Source: Fagopyrum homotropicum | Taxonomy: Eukaryota; Streptophyta; Magnoliopsida; Caryophyllales; Polygonaceae | NCBI GenBank assembly: GCA_033239125.1 | Contig: BSWB01000002.1 | Span: forward strand, 51,185,001-51,249,000 | Direction: 5' to 3' | DNA: 64,000 bases | In this document: one piece after another, positions 49,782 to 59,387 of the stretch | Layout of the letters: every line of letters begins with the position of its first letter | Numbering within the stretch: the first letter of the stretch is position 1 | Notes under the pieces: model-generated | Told to the model about the DNA's origin: nothing | The model's database searches: none | What the model saw: only the letters and a program-made list of their open reading frames with translations | Program-made: the position numbers and the translations under genes

Positions 49782-52181
49782 ACTTATGTTCCACCTCCTG
49801 CATACAAACCACCACTTCCATTCCCTCAGTCCAGAGCCAGAGCACATCTAGACAAGCACTTCGGTAAGTTTCTTGACTTGATGAATAAGCTACATATTAA
49901 TATTCCTTTCCTTGATGCTATTTTAGGTATGGCCGCCTATGGGAAGTTCTTGAAAGAAATCTTATCAAGGAAGAGGAAGCTGGAGGATGTTGGTGAAGTT
50001 AGGATGACATCTAAATCTTCGGAGCTTATCAAAATCATGAAGGAAAAGATGCCACCTAAGTTGCGAGATCCCGGCTCATTTTGTATTCCCATTCAAGTTG
50101 GGGATGTAACTTGTGAAGCCCTTTGTGATCTAGGAGCCAGCGTGAGTATCATCCCGCTGGAGCTATGCACGAAGATCGGTCTTGGAGAGCCCAAGCCGGT
50201 CAAGATTCGACTTTACATGGCGGATCTCTCCATTACCCATCCCGTGGGCATTTTGGAAGACGTTCCGGTCAAGTTAGGTAACTTCTATCTTCCCATAGAT
50301 TTTGTTGTACTTGACATTCCCGCAGATTATCCTGTTCCTATTATTCTCGGGAGACCATTTCTAGCAACTTCGGGTTGCAACGTGGATTGCAAGAACGCCA
50401 AGTTGAAATTCAACGTTGGTGGGGATGAGGTGGAGTTCGCGCTACTTGCAGCCATGAAAGGGGGGCAACTAACTGATGATATCTTCAACATCTACAATGA
50501 AGAAGAATCAAGAGAATTGGTGAGCTCTATCCTTATTAACGATCCACTCGAAAGAGTTATTAGCTTCAGTTTAATGGAGGAAGGTATAGATGCTTCTTGT
50601 GATGCAGATATACGGAGCTTGAAGGCACTGGAAGAGGATCCAGGAGCTAAAACTGAGAAGCTAACCCAGGAGACGAAGATCTCCAGTCTCGGATCCAGTA
50701 GCAGTACCTCGACCGAGGCACTTTCTGGACTGAGCGAGGCGACCGAAGAACATCTCGGTCAACGCTTATGCGCCTCGACCGAGATCGATGGCGAGATGAT
50801 GTCAACTGAGATTACTGAGAATAACAAATTTCTTACTCCCTCCTCTGATATTCATCCACTGTTGGTGGAACATTCCATCCACAAACTTTCTGATAATAAA
50901 GGTCCTTGGTACGCTGATATTGTGAACTATCTTGTTTGCCAGGAGATACCGCCCGGATTGACGTACTCTCAAAAGAAAAGATTCTTCAAGGAAGTACGAC
51001 ATTATTACTGGGATGAGCCGCTACTATTCAAGCGCGGACCGGATGGGATGCTTCGAAGGTGCGTTCCGGAGGATGAAGTTAATAGCGTCATAAGGCATTG
51101 TCATTCACTCCCTTGTGGGGGGCATGCTAGCACCGATAAAACATGCGCTAAGGTATTGCGTTCCGGTTTCTTTTGGCCTACATTATTTAAGGATGTGTAA
51201 TCTTTTGTTGTCTCTTGTGATGCATGCCAAAGAACAGGGAACTTATCAAGGAGGAACGAGATGCCACTTAATAACATCCAAGAAGTGGAAATCTTTGATG
51301 TATGGGGGATTGACTTCATGGGACCTTTCCCATCCTCCGGAGGAAACCTCTACATTCTCCTTGCAGTTGATTACGTCTCTAGATGGGTTGAAGCCATTGC
51401 TTCTCCCACTAACGACGCCAAAGTGGTTGTGAAGTTCTTGAATAGAACTATCTTTCCACGGTTTGGAACTCCACGCATCATCATTAGCGATGGAGGAACG
51501 CATTTCATCAACCGGAAGTTCAAGGCACTTCTATCGAAGTATGGGGTAACCCACAAGGTATCAACTGCTTATCACCCTCAAACTAGTGGACAGGTCGAGA
51601 TCTCGAATAGAGAAATCAAGGCAATTTTGGAGAAGACCGTCTCTAGAACGAGGAAGGATTGGTCCATGAAGTTGGACGATGCTCTTTGGGCGTACAGGAC
51701 CGCATTCAAGACTCCCATAGGTACCACTCCTTATAATTTGGTATATGGGAAGTCTTGCCATCTGCCCGTTGAATTGGAACACAAGGCATATTGGGCGATC
51801 AAATGGTTGAATTTCGACATCAAAGAGGCTGGTGAAAAGCGACTATTGGAACTCAACGAGCTGGAGGAGCTGCGTTTGAACGCTTATGAGAATGCCAAAA
51901 TCTACAAGGAAAGGACGAAGAGATGGCATGACAAGCGTATCGTCCCAAAGGAGCTTAACGAAGGAGACTTAGTTCTACTCTTCAACTCCCGCCTCCGCCT
52001 TTTTCCAGGTAAGTTGAAATCTAGATGGACCGGGCCTTATGTTGTGAAACATGTTTTCCCTCATGGTGCAGTTGAGATATGGGGCGAAACTAGCGGAAGC
52101 TTCAAGGTCAACGGTCATAGACTTAAGAAATACCAACCGGAAACGCCGGTTGAGGAGGTTGCACCAATATACCTCATTTGA
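49782..52181 (+). pseudogene. Protease-integrase of E, RT and RNase H missing
   Basis: Same frame as gag. The protease region contains CDLGASVSIIPLELC (Asp-x-Gly-Ala active site) and VPIILGRPFLATSGC. After a variable linker (about 50640-50830) the frame passes straight to the integrase zinc domain (RHCHSLPCGGHAS ... CDACQ) with a stop at 51198. The DDE core has WGIDFMGPF and IIISDGGTHF, and the third acidic residue follows in GQVEISNREIK. The C-terminal part has NEGDLVLLFNSR. F at the same place has about 600 codons of RT and RNase H. Because the frame stays open across the junction, the deletion is precise enough to fuse protease linker to integrase. Confidence 0.9.
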
Positions 52182-52221
52182 GACGCATTATGTCCAGCTA
52201 GCGACCTTAAATCAAGCGCTT

Positions 52222-52239
52222 CTTGGGAGGCAACCCAAG
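52222..52239 (+). other. Conserved hairpin of E, loop AGGCAA
   Basis: CTTGGG-AGGCAA-CCCAAG, a perfect 6-bp stem, 40 bases after the integrase stop. It is preceded by AAATCAAGCGCTT, also found before the hairpin of F. The same structure occurs in F (58838-58855) and G (39380-39397). Confidence 0.8.
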
Positions 52240-52977
52240 GTATTGCTTTCTTTTCCCGTTTTCTAGTCTAGCTTAGATAGTTTTTGTTTTTGCTTTGCTT
52301 TGCTTTGTTTTTGGCGTTCTGGACAGACAACAGGGAATATCTAAGGAAGGAGCACAACTGGAAGGACAGAAGTTCGAGATTTTGAGAAGACACAAGCATC
52401 TCGGTCACTGTCAGAGCATCTCGACCGAGTCGATTCCTGAGCAACCGAGGCGACTAGGGTTTCTGCAGAACCACCTCGGTCCGTACCACCTCGGTCCAGT
52501 CGAGACCATCTCGACCGAGGTGACAGCAGATCCAGTAAAAGTATAAAAGGGGGAAAAATTACTTTTCACTTTTTATTCACCTTCCTCGACCGCGGCGACA
52601 GATCTACCTCGCCTCCTTCGTTCCTCGCTCGTTTTCGAAGATTTCCGCTTCCAAACTGCAATTAAAGAGCAGAGGATCATATTGCAACTGCAGATCTACG
52701 AGAAATTCGAGTGAATCGGCCGGAACGAGGTAAAAACGATCGAAACCCTAACTCGTTCGTTTACTTCGATTTGGGCTTTGGTTGCCCTTGAATCTGTTGA
52801 GGAAAGGCATAAGTACCCCTTAGGAAGCAATTGTAGTGATTTTAGGGGGAAAAGAACTGAAAATCTGAGATTTGGAATCGAAACTGCTGCGCCTCGGTCC
52901 AGTCGAACTGCATCTCGACCGAGGTGATTCTTGGAGATTGTCAGTGACCGAGGTAGTCTGACAGAGTTGAAGTGAAA
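52240..52977 (+). other. Spacer between pol and the 3' ORF of E
   Basis: No frame. It contains dense CATCTCGACCGAGGTG-type dyads at 52390-52535, 52580 and 52880-52950 and a TATA-like AGTATAAAAGGGG at about 52540. That could mark an internal promoter for the 3' ORF. Confidence 0.55.
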
Positions 52978-54366
52978 ATGAGTTCAGATCGTCGTTTAGC
53001 CCTGAGAGACAGATCCTCCCCCTCCCCTTCCTCTTCTTCTTCCCGTCCTTACCGCCCGGTTATCCACGAGCGGTGCCGGGTAGACTATGAGCGGATAGCT
53101 AGCCGTCCAGTTATCGCACCTCGATTTCTGGACGTGTCGGCTTTTGATTGCCTAGGGTTAGATGCTGACCTTAGGAGGATGATTGCTACTGTCGGGCTGG
53201 ATCAGTTTACTGAGATCCGAGCCCCAGCTTACTTGGAGCCCACCTTGGAGTTTGTTAGCTCCTTCTCCTACCTCCCCACAAACCGTTCTGTGAAGTACCG
53301 GTTGATGAGCCGGAACTTCATAGTTCCTTTAGAGATATGGAGAGAGATTTTTGGTTTCTCTGAGCCCACCGCCACTGATTTCCCCTCCCGATCCGTAGCT
53401 AGGGAGTTCTGGGGGCAGATTGCCCATATTACTGAGCACGCAGATAGATGGCGCCCTGGAGATTCCAGGGAGAAGGTCATCTTTCATCCGGCCTTCAGAC
53501 TAGCCCACAGGATTTTCAGCGAGACACTTCTGGCGCGTACTGAGACGCCCCAGAAGATCAGACAGGGCGAGCTCTTCAGCCTCTACTGCATGGTTACAGG
53601 AGGTTTCCCAGACTTTGGCTTGCTCTTGGCAGAGGATCTGCACAAGATCAAGGCCAAGGCGAAGGGAGACATTTGCTGCGGAGGTCTAGTCACCCATATC
53701 GCTACCTACCACGGGATGGACCTCAGTGTTTGCACGATGGCGGCGGCTCCGAAGCCGCTGGGATTACAGGAGATGATCACACGGAGGATTCTGGTTCCCC
53801 GTGGTTTGACCACTCCATACGTAGCCATGCCTTGGGAGCGGACTGCACCTCAGGGGATCCGCTGGTCTGCTCAGTTCACAGTCTTTGATCCGCACTATTG
53901 GCAGACAGCATGGGCTCCACTGATGGAGGATCACAGAGAGGCAGCAGCTGCCCCTGCTGAGGCTGAGGAGGATGACGACGACGATGAGGAGACGATGGAC
54001 GAGAGAGATGGTGGAGTCCCGATGGATACAGGGACAGATACTGCAGGGACGAGCGCGCCACCGATCATCGACTTAGATGATGAGGAGGAGACAGAGGCTG
54101 CACCAGCTGAGACTTCTCCGATCAGACCCGCTGGACGCAGGAGGCGCGGAGCGAGAGATCGGGCTGCTCATAGACGGATCGATGACCTGACGGATCAGGT
54201 TATTGACTCGTATGCTGCATTATCGCTGGATATCCGCGAGATGCAGGAGCGGCAGCACCATCAGCACATCATGGCCCAGCTTCAGTTCGAGCATGTCATG
54301 GGCTATCCATACGATCCGACTCAGTATCCGTACGTACCACCACCACCGCCGGATCGAGACTATTGA
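52978..54366 (+). CDS. ATHILA ORF-1-like 3' ORF of E, intact, 462 aa
   Basis: An open frame from ATG 52978. The N-terminus is Ser/Arg-rich (SSPSPSSSSSRPYRP). The conserved middle includes RFLDVSAFDCLGL, YRLMSRNFIVPLEIW, GFSEPTATDF and HRIFSETLLARTETPQK, shared with F and more distantly G. An acidic stretch (EEDDDDDEETMDERDGG) and a basic, possibly nuclear-localising segment (RPAGRRRRGARDRAAHRR) follow. The C-terminus is Gln/Pro/Tyr-rich. It is placed where some plant retroelements have an envelope-like gene, but I see no signal peptide or membrane segment. The ATHILA ORF-1 family has no established function. It is the only intact frame of E, while gag and pol carry stops. Confidence 0.8.
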   Translation: MSSDRRLALRDRSSPSPSSSSSRPYRPVIHERCRVDYERIASRPVIAPRFLDVSAFDCLGLDADLRRMIATVGLDQFTEIRAPAYLEPTLEFVSSFSYLPTNRSVKYRLMSRNFIVPLEIWREIFGFSEPTATDFPSRSVAREFWGQIAHITEHADRWRPGDSREKVIFHPAFRLAHRIFSETLLARTETPQKIRQGELFSLYCMVTGGFPDFGLLLAEDLHKIKAKAKGDICCGGLVTHIATYHGMDLSVCTMAAAPKPLGLQEMITRRILVPRGLTTPYVAMPWERTAPQGIRWSAQFTVFDPHYWQTAWAPLMEDHREAAAAPAEAEEDDDDDEETMDERDGGVPMDTGTDTAGTSAPPIIDLDDEEETEAAPAETSPIRPAGRRRRGARDRAAHRRIDDLTDQVIDSYAALSLDIREMQERQHHQHIMAQLQFEHVMGYPYDPTQYPYVPPPPPDRDY

Positions 54367-54454
54367 AGAGCTGCAGGACTTTCTTTATTCTATTTTTATG
54401 CAGTTCAGCTTTTTATCCGGTGAGTACTCTTGTCTCTAGACTTTTTATTTGACC

Positions 54455-54483
54455 CACTGGGACAGTGTGTCCCAAGTATGGGG
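54455..54483 (+). other. Hairpin plus PPT-like motif downstream of the 3' ORF of E
   Basis: CACTG-GGA-CAGTG (54455-54467) is followed after six bases by AAGTATGGGG (54474-54483). The arrangement is the same as in F and G, with a shorter stem. The true polypurine tract is 1.36 kb further on. Confidence 0.65.
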
Positions 54484-55832
54484 TGTTTGTACTTATATGA
54501 CTACTTGATGTATTCGACTACTTTTGATGTATTACATTTCATCGGATATTCTAATTATGCTTCACTTCTGCATTTATATGATTATCTGATATTACATGCA
54601 TACCTACAGGTTATTTGATTGAGAAAAACGTCGAAACTGAAATAAAACTGGTTTTAAAAAAAAAAAAAAAAAAATTTTTTTGACCTCGACCGAGTCAGTC
54701 TTGGCCAAACGAGGCGTTTCACCTCGGTTGACCCAAGAATACCTCGACCGAGGTGGGTTAACTGAGAGTTTTCGAAAACGATTTTGTGTTGCTTATCTGG
54801 GTATGACCTCAGTGAAGATCTTGTTTACTGACTGGTTTTAAATTCTTTATGTGTTTAAAAGGTTTTATAATATGTTTAAGTTGCTAAATGCTTTGTTTGA
54901 AATTATTGGCATGTTTAATACTTTGTTTTTATCCAAATTATGTTGAATTTGAAGGTTGACACCGCAGGTTAAGTTCTCTCACTTTCTTCTTGGAAAGACC
55001 AAGGCAATTCATTCTCTTCTTCTTCTTCTTCTTGATCATGCTTAGCCCCTCATATACATTTTGCCTCCCTTTACCTATCCGGGAATTTGGAAGCAAGCAA
55101 AGTGGTGAAAGCAAGTGAAGTAAAAGTTGAGAAGTTGGCTGGAAGTGAAAGTGTTAGAAAGTAATAAATAGGTTTGGGGAAGTCAATCATGAAGATGAGT
55201 AACTCGGCACCATTCACATAGCCGGGTGTTTGTGTCTTGCCAAAGTCGGATTGAGCGATATTCCTAACGGGTCATGGTATGTGCATCAAGGGTTTGATGC
55301 ATCTCGAGAAATTGATGATTGCAGATTTCCTAGGCTTCGGTTATTGTGCACCTTTGTCCATGCATCCCAAAAAGTAAAGTAAAAGAAAAGTGCGAAATAA
55401 GCAAAGCTTATTGGTGGAAGATGTTGCAAGTCAAAGTGGAAGTGAAGTTCATCCTTTTTCCCGGATTCTAGCACCACATTACCTTACATACATCCCTACC
55501 CTACACGTTTCTTGACCTTTTCTTTTGGGAAGCCCTTGAGACCTTGAGCTTGTTGATTGACTTAGCGGTTTAAATCGGATTATACATGATTAACTTTGAT
55601 AATTATGATTTATTATGCATTCTATGATTTTATGCAAAGATGAACAACTTTCCTATATTTATAAAATGCTTTGATCATGTTGAGTTTTTAAATTCCAGGA
55701 AGTACTCTCTTAGAGTGATCTATGATAGTTGCACACCATAAAATGTTTTTGGAAGACTTTTTCATTGATTTTCTTGACTTATAATCCATTCTATCTTGTC
55801 TTCTATATGCAGAACTTGCTTGGGGACAAGCA
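54484..55832 (+). other. 3' spacer of E
   Basis: Non-coding. A 19-A run occurs near 54657-54675 and CTCGACCGAGG dyads at 54685-54755. A TTC triplet repeat lies near 55013-55035. The block at 55190-55375 is conserved with F (44190-44375). Confidence 0.6.
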
Positions 55833-55853
55833 AGGGCTAAGTATGAGGTATTT
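55833..55853 (+). promoter_or_regulatory. Polypurine tract of E
   Basis: AGGGCTAAGTATGAGGTATT then T abuts the 3' LTR start TGATAGC. It is less purine-pure than in F, where the same site reads AAGTATGGGGTATTT. Confidence 0.7.
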
Positions 55854-57614
55854 TGATAGCATGAATTATAGTCTATATTTTGGGGTTTGTTTTGACGTTT
55901 TATCTTTCATAATCTGCATGTTTGTATGTGCATTATGTGATTTCACTACCATTTCATCTACCTTTGTGGGAATCGAGGTCTACACCTAGTTTTGTTGTAA
56001 TTGCAGGTAATTTGGTACGTTTTTGCATCAAAAAGGAGCGAAAGGAGTCATGAGTCATTTGGAGCTACATCCAGGGAGCATAGCCATGAATTAAAGATTT
56101 ACTTTGGACCAGTTTTGAGAGATTTCACATTCAGTTATGACTCACCTCGGTTGACCAGAGATTCATCTCGACCGAGGTGATCCAAAGACGCCGACTCGAC
56201 CGAGGCGAACACCTAGGACGCGGCGGGAATATTTTATTCTTGGATGAGATCTTTTAAATTTGGAAAGTGATCTTATATTTTTGGGCTTGGCTCCTGGAAG
56301 GAAGGAGATATGCAGAATCATATATTTTACCTATATTTATGGGAAAATATCTTTCTAAGATTTATTATCTTTGGAGGATTATTTTCCTATAAAAAGGGTT
56401 GGATTTCCACAATTCCAGAGGCGGCTTACACCGAAAAATCAAGGACCGCATACGATCCGCTATCATTCAGAAGATCACGCAGCAGCAACATACTCCAGTT
56501 GGGAGTTTCGAAGAACCTTTTTGAAGGTTGAAGGAAGATTGAAGTCTATAGCTTTTATAGCTTTTTGAAGGGTTTGTAAGATTGTCTTCAATTCCCTCAC
56601 TTGTTGTCTTGTCTTGTTGGATTGCTATCCAAGGATCGCTTTGTTGTGATATTTGATTCAGTTATTGAAGTCTTTTCATTAAATTCTTCTTGTTCAAATA
56701 TTCACCTTCTTCCCATATATTTAATACTTTCATAATGATGATGAGTGGCTAATTTCCTTGTGTGATTCTAGGGTGATTGGCTGAAGGTTGTGGGAAAAAC
56801 AATGATAGAATAATCTTAGATTCCAGTAGGATCCTGAAAGTTCGAGTCTTTAACCTTAACGCTAAGCATCTCGTTCAGTCGATGAACATCTCGGCCGGGG
56901 TGGAAACTGGCTGACCGAGGTGACTTATCTGGTCCATAACTGAGAGTTAAGTGTTAGAGTTTGCCAAATCCTATTCTTATTACACCTTTCCTGGTCCAAA
57001 ACAAGCTTAGGATGAGACTTACCCGGTAATTCCTTAGTTTGTGTACCAACGATCATAAGTGTAGGTAATAAAGGTTTATCCTTTATTGGGGTTTGAGTGT
57101 GATTCCATCCCATCTTTGTGAGTTAGCCTGAGACTTACCCGGTAAAGGTTGATTCTATTCCCTTAGATGGTGTGTTAGTGTGAGGTTATAGTTCTTTATC
57201 TTGATTCCTTGAGACTTACCCGGTAATAGGAGTTACGGTTTAGGATTAGTGTGTAGTGAGACTTACCCGGTGATCTACTCCACTTTAGAAACACCTTCCC
57301 CACGCAAAAATCTCAGCTTTGTCCGCTTATCTATAGATCTTGAGTTGGAACCACAACTAGATGCTTTAATCCCTAGAATTGCATGTTTGCTTTATTGACT
57401 TCTTATTCATCTTTGATTGTGTTAATCGCTCTTGTGGTTAGTATTGACATAAGCACACCGTATTGACTCTGTTTCACCGAGTCCCTGTGATCGACCCCTG
57501 GAATTTTCTTGCTTTTACTACGATTGACCCGTACACTGCGGGTTCGCATCCTTGTTTTAAGCTTAAGTCTAGGGTTATAAATTTAAAGCTTGCACACACC
57601 ATTTGGAGCGAACA
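55854..57614 (+). repeat. 3' LTR of E
   Basis: 1761 bp, the same length as the 5' LTR, with about 15 substitutions noted and no indel. Four GAGACTTACCCGGTAAT copies are at 57014, 57130, 57211 and 57258. Confidence 0.95.
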
Positions 57615-57988
57615 GTCATAGCATGGTTGTGGTTCATGAGGCGGAAAGAGACCGTCCTCTCTCTAGGATCATGCTCAAATGTGCTAAGGAATTATAAGGT
57701 GATCTCAGTGTAAGCATCTTCTCTAATCATAGCAAACTGACTCAGCCTAACTCTATCTAACATCATATCCACATCCTCTCGAACAAACAAAGAGTCCAAG
57801 TCGTCTAGCACAATGTATTGAGGAGGGGTGAAGGGGCGATCTAAGAGACGTTCATATCTCTTCTTATGTTTGAATAGGGGAGGTGGGAGTTTAGGGATGG
57901 TTTGAGAGGGTGGTGGAGGTGGTGGAGGGGATTTGGAAGAAGATCCCTTCTTCCCCGCATTTCGAGTGATTCTCTTTAAAGTTTCCAT
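57615..57988 (-). pseudogene. ATHILA ORF-1-like 3' ORF of F, N-terminal part
   Basis: The frame begins METLKRITRNAGKKGSSSKS with a run of eight prolines, then LVLDDLDSLF-like sequence (YIVLDDLDSLFVREDVD). A TAA near 57690 interrupts it. The frame then continues (ERTVSFRLMNHNHAM) to the insertion point of E, matching RSVKYRLMSRNF in E. The remainder is at 45236-46161. Confidence 0.8.
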
Positions 57989-58837
57989 TTCTGCAAAGAA
58001 AAATCGAGCTGTTCTTCAATAAATCGGACGATTTATCTGGGTTGGGTCGATTTTTCTGTCGATTTCAAAAATTCACACAATTATGTAAAGTTCTGTCTAA
58101 ACTATCACCACACACAGTCTCCTATAGTTGTTCCTAAGCAAACCCCTCAATCAATCGCAGCAAACAAACAACTTCTAAGCAAGAATCAAAATCGAACGAA
58201 ATACTTAGTTTTCGGAATGAAAAACCTGAATTCCGGATGGATGAGTCGATTGCCAAGCTTGCTGTTGCTAGATCCTTGTTCCTTGTCGAAAATGCTTCAG
58301 TTTAGGGCCAAGAATCGTTCAAAACGATTAAGGAATGAGGAGATGCGAAGGTGGGCGATTTTCGGTTCTTTGAGCGAAGGAAATCGGGAATGGAGGGTTT
58401 TGTGGAATGAGAGAATCGAGTGGTGAAGGCTTTATATAGGCCGGAGATTTCACAAAGAAAATCGGACGATTTATCTGGGTGATTTATTCGTTGGGACGAT
58501 TTTCTTTCATTTTCTCAGCTCATGAAGAAAATCGGACGATTTATTTAGGGGGGGTCGATCTAGTGGGTCGATTTTTCTTCCTGTTGCCAAAAATCGACTT
58601 GCTCTGTTCCTGAATCGAACGATTTGCTTTGTGTAACTCGATTTCTTGAAGATTGCAATTTGAACTAATTTATGCTCCCCATCTTCATTGATTTCTCAAA
58701 TTGGACCTAATTTCTTGCGATTATTGACACAAACAAACCAAGAGTGCATCGAGGAACAAATAAAAGCAAAAACAAAAGAAGCAAAGCAACTAAACTAAGC
58801 TAAACTAAGTGATAAAAGAAGGTAAAAGTTATACTAT
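57989..58837 (-). other. Spacer between pol and the 3' ORF of F
   Basis: No coding sequence. It has the densest run of AAATCG-NN-CGATTT dyads in the window (57995-58070 and 58300-58640), mirroring the CTCG-NN-CGAG dyads in the equivalent spacer of E. A TATA-like CTATATAAAGCC is present on the minus strand at about 58430. Confidence 0.6.
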
Positions 58838-58855
58838 CATGGGTTGCCTCCCAAG
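58838..58855 (-). other. Conserved hairpin of F, loop AGGCAA
   Basis: Sense (minus) strand CTTGGG-AGGCAA-CCCATG has five of six pairs. It lies 47 bases after the integrase stop and is preceded by AATCAAGCGCTT as in E. Confidence 0.75.
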
Positions 58856-58902
58856 AAGCGCTTGATTTATCGTCTTTAGCTGGACGGTGCATGGTTTTGT
58901 GT

Positions 58903-59387
58903 TCAATGGAGGAGGATAGGAGCTATCTCCTCAACCGGGGCTTCCGGTGTGTATTTCTTCAACTGTTGGCCATTCACTTTGAAATTTCCGCTTTGTTCAC
59001 CCCATACTTCAACTATCGGTGTCTTAAAGGCAGTCTTGTACGCCATAGTGCATCGTCAAGCTTCATTGACCAATCCTTCCTTGTTTTAGAGACAATTTTC
59101 TCTAAAGTTCCCTTGATCTCTCTATTGGATATCTCAACTTATCCGCTAGTTTGCGGATGGTATGGTGTAGCTATCTTATGGGTCACCCCATACTTAGCCA
59201 ATAGAGTCTCAAATCGACGGGTTGTGAAGTGAGTTCCTCCGTCACTAATTATGGTTCGGGGAGTTCCGAACCTTGGGAAGATCATTCTATTGAAGAACTT
59301 CACCACTACCATTGCATCATTAGTAGGAGAGGCAATTGCCTCCACCCATCATGAGACGTAGTCCACGGCTAAGAGTATGTATTGGTT
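58903..59387 (-). pseudogene. Integrase of F, C-terminal part, deleted
   Basis: Includes the core segment PRFGTPRTIISDGGTHF and YHPQTSG, then stops. The last piece (FKVNGQQLKKY) corresponds to the extreme C-terminus of E's integrase. Roughly 130 residues between the DDE core and the C-terminus are missing compared with E. Several stops are present. Confidence 0.8.

Larger units (their letters stand above)
46162..57614 (+). mobile_element. Athila-like element E, full length, non-autonomous
   Basis: Two LTRs of exactly 1761 bp (46162-47922 and 55854-57614) differ at about 15 positions by eye (under one per cent). The 5-bp target duplication GTCAT is perfect (46157-46161 and 57615-57619). A tRNA-Asp primer site, a single-frame gag-protease-integrase, the 3' ORF and a polypurine tract follow in order. 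RT and RNase H are completely absent, and five in-frame stops interrupt the polyprotein. E therefore depended on another element for its recent transposition. It is the youngest insertion of the nest, sitting inside the 3' ORF of F. Confidence 0.95.
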
